Source: Branchiostoma floridae
Taxonomy: Eukaryota; Chordata; Leptocardii; Amphioxiformes; Branchiostomatidae
Assembly (NCBI RefSeq): GCF_000003815.2
Contig: NC_049987.1
Span: 13,141,434 to 13,205,433 of the forward strand
Direction of reading: 5' to 3'
DNA: 64,000 nt
Shown: positions 1-12,500 of the stretch, piece after piece
Position numbering within the stretch: the stretch's first letter is position 1
How the letters are laid out: each line of letters begins with the position of its first letter
Translations under genes and position numbers: made by a program
The notes under the pieces: model-generated
Database searches by the model: none
The model's input: only the letters and a program-made list of their open reading frames with translations
What the model was told of the DNA's origin: nothing

Positions 1-546
1 CATAACGAAGCCCGGAGGGACAAGTGGAATTCATTAATTTCACAAAATCACTATTTATGATCAACCTTGGAGGGTAGCTCTTGCAAGAGTTCTAACATTT
101 CAAAGAGTAACTGTCATAGATACAGTCACGGGGATTACATAAGCAAGGTTTCCGTACCTACTGGGTAAGCAGTAACGACCCCTCCTGAGCAATGAGGAAT
201 GTTCTCTACTGTTTTGTGCTAACAAGCAAAGTAGCTTCCTACCGTTCAATCTTTCAACCAAGATTAATCTCAAGTGTGTCCTGGGAGCATGGAAACTTTC
301 CTCCAAATGAAGTCAAGATTATAGCAGTGTCTTACTTGACAATAACGTTTTACCATTTAACATCTGAAAAATGCTGATTATGCTTAAGATGCTAGGCCAA
401 CCTGTAGGGTGTTTTCAAACAATAAAAATACAAACTAGTAAGATATGTTTACTGTCTAAAACTTTTTGAAATGAACATGCTGTTTGTCCCAATGTTTTGG
501 TCAGGAATAATAATAAAAATATGTTTGATGTAAAATAAAAACTCAC
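1..546 (-). other. RhoGEF intron, left edge
   Basis: AT-rich sequence downstream of the DH-start exon and bounded by its GTGAGT donor. I see no exon, RNA gene or transposon end here. The short ORFs on both strands have no domain features. Confidence 0.5.
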
Positions 547-3500
547 CTTAGTGGTTCAGCGTAGATGTCAAAGATGCTCTTGAGTGCATCGATGTAGTTC
601 CTCTCAGTCACCATCAACTCGTGAACAACTCGGAATCTGGCATCTCCAGCTGTGGAGCAAAGGAAACGTCAGTCAAAACAATTACAATTATTACCTTAAT
701 ATATTTTCTACAAGACCAACAAAAAACAGGACAGATCTTCGACTGTTTAGCTAATTAGAACAGATGGGAAATATATTAAAATATCATACACTCTACATAG
801 CCATACCTTCCACATCTGGCTTCTACACTAACTGAATCTAAAACTGCTGCCTCACCTTACCAGATGTCTTTTCTGAAAGGGCCTCTCCAGCAAATTTACT
901 CAGACAGGCACCTTGTTATCTTTCCTAACTTCCTATCCTTCCCAGGACCCAAATAATCCCAAGTTCACCCTTATGCCCCTCCGTGGGGTTCTTGACCTTG
1001 GGACATTCGCTTAAGTCATGGAAAAATAAACCTGCCAAATACGCCCACCTGTTAAAGTCGTACCTACAGCAGCGATCATGAGTCCGTGTGAAACAATTCA
1101 CATATAAACCCTCAAGACTTATGACATACTGTACTATGTCAGCAGTCTCCTCCCATTCAAGTCAGTTTGAACAGTTGAGTTTGAACAAGAAAAACATAAA
1201 GCCATATGCATGGATGTCACATACAGAACTACAAGAAGATTTTGTCCATGAAGATTTATACATTTTTTAATATTATACCCAGGCCATATTTAAGTTTAAT
1301 ATCAGTGTTTTGACCAGTCCATAATTTACAGTACGGCCTGGGGCTCCGTCTTTCTCTCTTATTTCTATGCCAAACTTCAGTTTCCTCAGGTTTGCATGAT
1401 ATACATATAAACAAAATACAATACGGGGTATTCCGTATCACCCTTGGTCCTGGCCTGACCGTGGGAGGGCCGTACCTCGGGCGATACGAAATACCCCATG
1501 ACGTTATATTCTATATGTAGTCCATCATCGGCACTTGGAAGGCATACAAAGCAAAACTGACATGCCCTACTTGTCAATTTTGTTCATCTGAATATCATGA
1601 TACAAACCTGCATAAAACTAGTTTAAAAAGTACAAAAACTACTTACCTGGCATTCCAACAGTATTTTCTTGAGGACAAATACACCAAAGGTCTAACAAAG
1701 GCATCATGCTTGATAAGTCATGTGCTATATTTTACTTCAATATCATACTAGGCCCTATCATATATCTACGAGAAGTTTCAGCATTTGACAAAAATGACAA
1801 AGAACAACCAGAAAACAGAATGTTGTTCTTTAAACGACCACAATCCAGAGAATTCATTTCAGATTAATCATAACCCTACCTCAGGCTTCCCTCCAGGCTA
1901 CCTACAGTCACCACACCCAACCTTCCAACTGACTGTTACACCAAACTTCCTGTGTTCTGCCATACAACGGGTTGTCAATCATACTTATGTAATGAGACCT
2001 GGCTATGGTCACATTGGAGGAAAAGCAGTTCATACCAATTTGATCAAATGAGCCATAGTCTATCATCTCAGCCAAAAAGCATCCTGATCTTTAAAAGTAT
2101 GTCTCTTCCAGTGTTTTTCTAACTTGAGAGGAAGTACTAGTGTTGCAACCTTGTCCAGCTGCGCTCCTGCAATAGCTTCAGAATTGAGGATTCCCAGATG
2201 TCAGTAAAGTTCTCTTTTCTGTAATCCCCAAAGCCTGACATTGTAATTGACTCTATCAACAAGATATTGCAGTTACAACTACATCTTGGTTTATTTTTCA
2301 CAAAGGTTTTCAATAAGTCACTTCCTTGGTGGCCTATTCCGATGTCAGCTTCAGATCCTACCTCTGCACTAGTCAGATAAGGGACCAGATATCCTCATCA
2401 GCAGACCTTGACACTTAACAAAGGCATCTGTATATCAATATCCTGTTTGATAGAAAAGACCTTACCACTTTTGCCTGGATAATTTTCTCCCTATGTGTAA
2501 AGGTCTAACTAGTCATTCTTCAGTAATTTCTGTTACTGTTTAAAAGGAGGAAAACCTATCTATATGACCATATGTTTTAAAGGTTCAATAAAGCAATATT
2601 GTTTAAAGGAGGCAAGCCATTGTTAAAGATAAGTAAAGACTTTGGGGGAGGGGGATATACTGGGTAAGGACAGTGCGTCATACATTTAAGTATGATATCA
2701 AAGATCAGTTGTTAAGTTCCTTTATCACAGAGACTTTATTGTTTGTGCTGATGTAGAGACATAAGAAACATATTGAAGATTTCCTTACATAGTTTAAAGG
2801 GACCAATCTAATGAAATACTTAGAAATGGATTCACCCAGTAATGTGCTGAATCATCAAAATTGTTACATTCAAAAAGCTCAGGCAAGGGGTGATCTGGAT
2901 TGTTTCAAATAAGCAGGTGACAGCCAGAATTGTCTAAAACTGATGAGTCATTTGGCTGAAAATCAGGAAATCAAACATGACATGTATGTAACAAAGATTA
3001 CAAGACAGCAACCTCTGATTCTGAAGTGTTGTTTGGTACTGTCCTCTTGTCTGGTAAAGCAACTATTGCTTGTTGTGGCATAACCAAATCTGCAGGTGTT
3101 CCATTGGACATGGGGCAATAAGGGCTGATAAGCTCAGGCCAGGTACAAAACACACACTTTTTAAGTGGGGCCATAAAGTTAAGTGCACTTCTTGACCTTT
3201 TAACCTTTGACAAGTTAATGAAATTAATGGCCTTTCAACCGTCCATCTGATGTACAGGATATGTTAAGTACTGACGACATGGACAGCTTTTCTGTGCCTG
3301 TGTCAAAAGCCAAAAATGAGAACGCTTCCAAGGGTCTTCTTTTCCACAACAATCTGTATCCAACCAAAATGCTTTATTTGTAAAGGAAGCAGTGAATATT
3401 TCAAGTCCATATCCTTATAATCGAAAGTTGTCATTATATCATAAAGACATATTGCTGTTTGGCAAATCAAAGATTTGATAAATCAACTTATACACCTCAG

Positions 3501-6500
3501 AATGGACCCTTGTATTATATAACTACTTAACGTGTCTGCATGAATGCACTTGTCCTGTTTCTAGTTTGTTTGCAGTAATCCTATCTTCACTCTCATTTCC
3601 TGTTCTAATCTGATCCACTTGACACTGAAGTATTGATGTTGAAGGTAATAGAGTCAGGGTTTAGGATTATACTTGCAAGAAACCTGTGATATTGCTAAAA
3701 ATCTCAAATAAACTGAAAAATGTTAACATCCCATATTTACAAACTCTACCATCCTCTTTCCATAGTTGGGGCATATGGTAGTCGCATTTCACCATCTTAT
3801 ACTTTTTTTCACCCACAATGTCAACTTCATTAACTTAATCAGTTTCCAATTCAAAGAACTTTATCATGATTATGCAAACTCCTTTGACAATTATACTGTG
3901 GCAATTTTCTAAATAAGGAAAGAAGAAAAAGCAGTTTAACAAAACGTACAACACTTGAATTCTTTTGCAAGTAAAAGGGTACACAAGCCAGAACTCATCA
4001 AGTGTGCCCTATGCCCCTTAAATCAGTCTGTTCCTTCTCTACATCATGTGTTTTTCCTCTGTTTTCACCCTTAACCAAAGCCCAAACACCTAAATTGCCT
4101 GTTTATAGACAACAGCACTCCTGGGCCACCAGAGATTTAGACATAACCAAAACAAAACCAGTAGCTGAAATGTCAAAAGTGATATCTTAATCTTACTTCA
4201 AACACAGTGATGTATGCACTGTTGGTAGTATTATCTATCAAGTTGTAGAAAACACAATTAAGTTCCAATTAGAGATGTTACCAGTAATTGATAACAGAGA
4301 TGCACTGATACTGGTGTATGATGCACTGGCTGAGGAAATGGTGATGCCTTGATGGAACTGCCTCTTTGCCATATACTAGTAGTAGAAAAGGGAGAGCTGA
4401 AGGAAAGAAATATCCGGCTTATACAATGAATGATCATAGACTTGACCTTATCCCAGCCAAGGGAAATACATTGACATAATTTGTACACCCTTAGTGTCTC
4501 AGGAGGGTGATGGTTAAGCAATGATTACCGTATATTCTCGAATAAAGTACGCACTTTTTTAACTTTTCAAAATTGAAAAGGTGCTACAAGTTGTTGCCAA
4601 AGTTGGGGTGCGTACTTTATTTGAGGTCACTGCACAGAGAAATGGTAAAAAAAGCCTAAAATAAAGCAAGGTGGAGCTACACTTCTAGTAATGTTTCAAA
4701 ACATGCACATTGTTGTTGTCTTGTAGTTGTCTAAACATGAAACAAAGAAATTGTCTAAACATGATTTACATAAGATTGGCATTTGCATACAATCCTTTTG
4801 AGTTAGTGACTTTGACTTGTACAACTGGTTTTTCCTGATTTCTTCTACCAGTTCTCAGTGATTTTTATAATTTGCAGTAGGCAATTCACAAGTTCATAGA
4901 GACAATGACAGTGTAAATGCAGGTTATTTCATGCAAAATAACCTTGGGAAAACATCATAAATTTGAATTTATCCAGTTAAAGGTCTGTTCAAAATTGGTG
5001 GAGAAGGGGTGCGTACTTTATTTGAGTTTTTCCATTTTACCTTTCAGTCCCAAAGATCTGTCTAAGACTTGTCCAAAATCAGGGGTGCGTACTTTAATTG
5101 GGGTGCGTACTTTATTCGAGAATATACGGTACTTTCTAATGGGAGTGAAAGAGACAATTTACGTAAGAGAACATCAACATTCCCTCAACCGAACGGGGGC
5201 CGATACTGACTTCCAAGCACCTTTGTTTGACCCATTGCTGACATCACACTTCCAGTCTGGATGTGTGACGTAGGCTTTGGGTCATTTTAAATGAAAAAGA
5301 TCATAGGACTGATCAAAAGCTTGTTGGTAATAAGCGCTTTATTTTGTGCACGGATTTAAAATTAAAGTGTAAAATTGCATTAGAACTCTACTTACCTAGT
5401 CTGGGATCGATGGCTTCTATGTGTGATGATAGGTCCTCTATAAGTATGTCTTCTCCCCTCAACATAAGAGCATTAGCATCAGGGTTGAGGATGGCCTTGG
5501 TGGACGACATGGTGACTCGGTAGTCTGTCAGTCTGTACTCCAGGATGGCATCTGCAACCAGGTCTTTCACCCGCATGCCATCTTCTCCATCCAGCTGTAT
5601 GATAAAACAGGTGTTGAGTTAAGTTTCAAATTGTTCACTCAAGATTGTGTGTACATGTACATGCACCTTGAACAAGCATGATTACCGTAATTACAGTGGA
5701 CATTCTACTCCCAAATATTAGTGTGCGACACTATAAATATGTGGTAAAGGATTAACCCCAGAATTCAAACTATCCACAGGAAACTTCAAAGACATGAACC
5801 TTTTCCAAAAACATTACCTTTCCTGGGTAGAGTAAAATATGCAAGCTTCAACAATACTTTGGATAGATTACTATAAAAAGAATAATTGTGTCAACATCTT
5901 ATCTTTGAATATACAGTCTTTATCAACTGTCAGGAACCTTTTAAACAAGGCAACCATTTCCAAGATGCCCCCTTAGTCTTAGTCATTCCTTTTGCAAGCA
6001 AATACAGATGCCTTTTTATCTGAACTTTGTATATCAGAGATTAGATGTGTAACAGCAAATTCCCCAAGGACATCTGCTATGTTATCTAATTAGCAGGTAC
6101 AGGGCTAATGGGCACTTCCTGTGACACACCTTTGTCAAGCATGTGCTCAAGAATGCACAAAATTTGCACTGGCCCTTTGAATAGACAGTACTTCCAAGCT
6201 ATGCCAATAAAGTCAAGTCAAGTCATAAAGGTTTCTGTACTGTTTACATACAGTAATAGACCATGTAATCAGAGTAGGTGAAGGGTGACAGAATCCCTAC
6301 AGCAGCACAGATATAGATACAGCCACACTTAAATCATGATAATCAATATAACAGTTACCTTTTAGCCATTCACAGGCATGAATATGGTGTATTCCATAAA
6401 ATTTGAAGGACAATCAGGTACATATAATACAAGCTGTATCAACCTAGTCTGACTTATGCCTTTCGGAAATAATAGTTGACCGGCCACCTTTAAACAATTT

Positions 6501-9500
6501 CATCAAAGATACAGGAAATGTGACAATGCTAGTTTTTGTTTCTAGGATAAAAGCTGTAAATGCAATTTCCAGAAATGCCGAAAGACTTTTTCATTCCTTT
6601 TTAATCTCAGCCTTTCACGGTGCTGTACACATGGTATTTGTTCACAGAGTTAATTGTTTTACAAAAACATTTCACAGCAGTGATTCAGGTATGAAAACGG
6701 ATGAAGCCATATATCAGATGACCCACAACCCATTATCTCCAATTAAAAGGTGATAAGCACCCTTTGTCTATGTATATTGTTTACATGTGACAGCTAAACA
6801 ATAACCTAACAGAACAAAAGACATCCTGATTAGTAGGTATTGTCTTATTATCTCAGTTAAACCTGCCTATTTCCAAAAAAGTAGGAAAATGTTTACCCTA
6901 CACCACCTGCAAAACACTTAACAGTTAAGCTAGTATTTGGGGAGAGTAAGACTTTGATCTTATATAAATGAATATGTAAGTTAGGTACTACATCTTGTGT
7001 AGGACTGAAACCCAGTTCAACTTCAAGCAATCCAATCGAATGCAGTACTAATTGAAATGGGGTCTTTGTTTTTAAACAGAGTTTGTTCTCTAAATGCACC
7101 GCTTCTTTTAACTTACACACCGGGAAATCCAAACATCACATGGAGCTTAACAGTGCAAACAGTCCCTAGCCAACAAGTCACCATAATTCTACAATAGAAA
7201 TCAGTACCGCTACAGTTTGAAGCTTTCATAAATCATCTGCATTCCTGTGCATATGCTACAAACAATAACAAATCAACACAAACAAAAACATTTATCAAAT
7301 ATCAATGAGATTGTTCTGTAATAATCCTTAACAAAAAAACAAATACCAGTATAACTCACTCGTTTTCCCACATTGAAAACTAACAGCATCCAGCAAAATT
7401 TTTTACACTCAAATGCACTTTCATACAAACACATGCACTAACACAAGACGTCACTGATGATTTGACCATAATGCTAACACTGACTGGATTTCTATTGAAA
7501 GGCAAATATTTCATGATACAAATCTCAGTCACATAACACTAATACCTATAATATATGGTATAAATGACCAACAAAAGCTAGTCTGGGTTAAGAAGTAACG
7601 TATCAGGTCGTCACTCTAACACCACACCAACAAAGGACGGAAACTGACCCGTAAACATCACTACATCAGCCTGTTCATGTTGATACCCTGATCACATCAA
7701 CAAGATCCAGATCTCATAGAGCAAACAGACCGGCGTTACATGCTTCTCTGAAAGCAGTAAAAGCACACACAATGCTGGTGTAGCAAACAGACAACAGCGG
7801 CTGTTTGCAGGTGAGTGTTTACAGGTGTGACACTTGGGGGGCGGAGACTGGACCACTGAAGGGGGGCAAGTCTATACAACTTATCTAAACACAGGGAGAA
7901 GGGAAAGTAGCAATTAAGGCTGACAGTCTAACTACCAGTTGTCAGCAAAGTAACAAGAGTTGATGACCTGGATTTACATATGAAAGGAAACAACAAATGC
8001 ATCTGATGTTTAACATCCACATTTTTGACTCCACATAAACGGACAGGAATGAAGTTAAAAGGTTGTTCTTTACAGTTTTGACCATTTTTTAAACCAGAGA
8101 CGTAACATATTGGGAAAAGGTGTGCATATAAATGGACATCTGGTCTACCTTAAATCCCTTGTAGGAATGTATATTTCACTTGTGCATAACTTACCAAGAT
8201 CTTTCACTAGAACCGAAGAATAACAAAAGATCTCGACATTATCAATAATTGAAGAAAGTAAAAGTAGCACTACATCCAGCATAAAAGAAGAATTTGGTAT
8301 CTGACATTGATAGTCTACTCTTGAATAGGTGAAGACTATTTTTGCGGGTATTCATGCCGATTTCAATTTGTAATAGGAAGGTCCAAGTGTGCAGCGGTGA
8401 CTTTCGATTCATGAATTGTTAATACATCTTGGAAAGGTTTGCATTGTTAAAAGTCATATCTCCAAAAATCAATAAATCAATTCTTCAGCTTATTGAGGAT
8501 AAGCATTACTGTAACATACCTGAAGAGTAGAATATTGACTTTTTTCGATTATTATATGATTGCTGTCTGATGAAGAAACCATGATCCTTAAAATAAAGAA
8601 GTCATAACACGTATTCAACAGTATCTCATAAGGTGGCAAGACAATGGCCAAATGAAAATATATCTACATGTACATTAGAGTACCATTTCTCCCTATTCGA
8701 TTTCATTGAATGGACTTAAACATTTACTTAAGACAAGTAAGGTTTATTTTCACTTCAGTAGGACTTTTCCTACTCAAACGCAACCTTCTGTGAGTCTTTT
8801 TTATCAATATCTGGGGGTGAGTTTCTAATTTTAGCTTTCTTAAAAGATCAAAGTCAACAACAGTTGACTGAAAGGCATCCGGATATCTTAAAAGATCAGA
8901 AAATTACTCTTACTTAATTGTTACAAACAAAACATCTCCTAAAACAGACTTCACATTACTATTTTTGTTGGAAAGAGTTGACTCAGTTCCAAGGCTATTT
9001 TAGGAAACTTGTTTTATTTTTAGGCTACAAGCATATGGGTTCAACAACTTAACCCTTAAAGTGACGTTTAATAAAGGGTTTAACACAAGATGCTGAGAAA
9101 GATCCAAAGCTAAACATATATAATACTCATGCATTCTTTCGCAAATTCAGTCAAGCTCTATTAGCTTGGATGCCAGCATTTTTATAGTTTTAGAATGCCC
9201 TCAGTCATTGCCCGAGAAGCGAGTGAGAGCTCTCACGGCCATTTCCCCGGGCAGCGACCAAAAGAGCTAAAAAGGCGGGTATCTAGGTTAAAGCTCCATG
9301 TCTTACAACTGTAACCAAACAGGACTCACATTTTGCAAGCTGTAACTGAGCACAGGATTTCAAGGACTTGCAGTCAACATCTGATGCAGTCAGTGTACAA
9401 TCCATGCTCAAACTCCTGCTGTATCTATAATTACCTACCTTTTTTTGCTTCCTGGTGAAACTCAAATTTAAACTTCTCCTGCGAAATCTCGCCATCTTTC

Positions 9501-12500
9501 CTTCACCTTACACCAGCCTTTCCCCAAACACCTGACTCATATGAATGAGGCAAACACAGATCGTGCGCACCTCCTTTGAGAACCTGACATGGATACAATC
9601 TATCCAAGATTTGTGGCCTCTTCAACTCTTTATACCCATCCTGAAAACAACCTGTTTAAACTCCACTATGCTACGTACACAACATCATCAGTTGCTACTC
9701 TTAACTTTTACATGCGTCAGTGTGTACTTAGGTGGGTCACTACAGCAGACATACAACATTGCTGTATAACCCTCTGCTACACGTTTCCAAATGCTTAACT
9801 GATACCTACGGAAGCAATTCAAGGTTAAAAAGTAGAGTTACAACTTAAGTGTATCTATTTCCAACTCAATATCAACATCAGAGATATGGGATGGTGCCCT
9901 TTTCCCTGGTACACTTCAACATCAACTGTTTTCAGACAACACTGAGTAAATCATGTCCTCCAGATTCGGGTGCTTTCCACAATGGCTGTAAATCTTATAG
10001 GGCCTTCATACTGAAACTGAATCAGCAAGAATCAAGCAGAACCAGCCAGAGTGAAGTATTTGCAAAATTCATGCCACATTCGGGTGGGAATTCCAAATGG
10101 ACCTAATTCCTCTTCACACCAGAGGAGGAATGGGCCGGAATGTTGTCTGAATGAACATTCTTGTATATTCCTGGGTATTTGTAGTATATTCTAGAAGTTC
10201 TACATTTCAGATATTTAAGCTTGTACTTGTATCTTGTTTGTAAACTTCTGCTAAATATTAAAAATTTCACATATTTAGAACTTTATTTGGAAGAGACTGA
10301 TGCAACATCTATTTTTGATAATTTGGCACAACCCACTAATTTCAGTTTATTATTTACCTGCATATTTCAGTCTATTAAAGAACATTATAACATTATAGTT
10401 AGAACATTAAGAAGTCTACAAGATGGCATTTCCCTAAGTCCTAGTGGTATAGCCCCAGCTTGAAATGTCAAACACTATGTACTTGCTTTCTTTCCCTTGA
10501 TCTACAACTTGAATCAAGGAAATCCTTAGATATAGAATCTATGTGTCCCCATGATACACGATATTTATAATTAACACTTGAACCCTGTTTTATCACACAC
10601 ATCACTTCACTTTGCCCACACGCAATCCTGACACCAATTAGCCATGGATTATAGTATTTTACAGCTTTTGAAGTCTGCCTCTCTCTACAATGGTCAGAGA
10701 TCACACGCAATCACTGCAGAGAGTTGTTGTCAATCATTCCTCAAAATAAAGACTGAGGAACCTTTGACTCTACATCCTATTTACACAACAGTGTTATACG
10801 GATGGAAAGGCAAGGGCCCTACACAGGGTTATGTAACAAAATGTTAACATTGTTAGTTGCTATTGGCAACGGGAATGTGAGCTTAGAACAAGGGCATGCA
10901 CAACATTCTAGGCTAAGCCTAGTAAGTAATTCAATATTCCTGGCTTGATAACAAAGTTGAAAGTAAATCCACACTTCAGAAGTGAATAAGCATAGTATTA
11001 TGTACTGAACCACCTAATGCTATTTTTAGCTGTTCACACCATTGATTACTGAAGGATGCTTCACAGGAGCTTGACCAGAAGTAACCTACTAGATTGAGTG
11101 TCCTAACCGCTACATTTCAGCTAGTATCATTTTGGGTTGACCATTCATTCTGCCTTTGGTGTATCTGCCTTTTTCTACCTACTAAAAATACATTTATATC
11201 TCCTTTCCTTTGACAATGATCAAAGTACTCTAAAATTGGCTCGTTTTCTATAACGATACGATCAAAACTGCCAAAGATGGCCACTCAGGCCAGAGTAAAG
11301 ATAAAATTTATTCTATGTGGACAGGTGGCCACTATAAACATTATTCTTAATGCTTGTGTCAATGAGAAAAATTTCTAAGGGACCATCAATTCTGGCCAGA
11401 TGGTCATTACATAGAGGTGGACATTTATACCCATACTAATTACTAAACAGATTGTAATCACATGTACCCTCATTGGTAAACAATAAACTACAAGTAAACA
11501 GAAATTATTGAACACTTCATCATAATCAATTATAACTATGACAAAGACCTATGAGAAACATCTGCTATTCATTATTCCAGCTCAGAGTTTACAGGGTGAG
11601 ATTCTCAAAGCTGCTGATAAATGCAACCTTTAAACTGAATGTATTTGTGACATTACAGGCCAAATCGGTAATGGCAGTAGGCAAATGCCAGCATTCCATT
11701 CACTGACAAAGAAGTGGACCATATGTGTGCTTTCATCCTCCTTGTGTGAGAAGCAATATTTACTGTACACAAATAGGGATAAAGTTTACTCAATCACGAA
11801 GGCAAAATATATATATATATGTAGCTTACACTTTGGAATCATATTTCGATTAAAGTTTATCAATACCTTTTATGCTACTAACTTAAGAAATCTAAATTTG
11901 AACGTCTTACATTAGTTCAATAACTAGGAATAAAACCATGACGCCCTTGCTTCTGTATGACATACAAAAGAGTTTAAAAGATGAAAGGTTGATGAAAGAC
12001 TGATTGGAAAGTCTGTTAAGTTGTTGATAGTTGACACTAATAGACATTTTTTGCAACCTTTGTACTGCTTAGTTATGCACTTAACCAGCACAAACCTTAA
12101 CATTAATTGCTTGCCCCTAGATTTTATCCACTCACCTGTTCATATCTCAATGGTTTAGACTTGATAGGAGAAAGGATATTGGAAGTTGTCATGGCAAGAG
12201 TGCTAATTGCTCCGACAGAAACCCTCTTCTCTTTCTTCTTGTGTTTTCCCAGTGACAATGGAAATCTTCTATTTGGTTTGGGAGAAACCGAAATGGTGGC
12301 TCTTCTCAGTTTTAACCTGGGAGAGGTTTTTTCACCAGCTTTGGGGTTCTCTGTTTCTGTACTATCGGGTTTCTCCGGGTTTTCTGCCGTGTACACTCGT
12401 ATCTCAGGGAGCGAACCACGCTGTGTTGGGTCAGGAAGAAACACATCCCCACAACTGAAATGTCTGCGTGTTCTTTCCATTTCTGGAGGCAAAGGAAGGA

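Larger units (their letters stand above)
650..5395 (-). other. RhoGEF intron between Ras-binding and DH exons
   Basis: About 4.7 kb of mainly AT-rich intron. It contains the palindrome at 1425-1497 and the MITE at 4528-5129. A minus-strand ORF at 2998-3213 (about 70 codons, with a short CVFC motif) and degenerate coding-like pieces on the plus strand near 3300-3500 could be remnants of an old mobile element, but nothing was recognised firmly. Confidence 0.4.

Noticed and set aside
2998-3213. Minus-strand ORF with a CVFC motif and nearby C-x2-C-like piece on the plus strand
   Set aside because: Considered a transposon or zinc-finger remnant, but the pieces lie on opposite strands and do not join into one frame.
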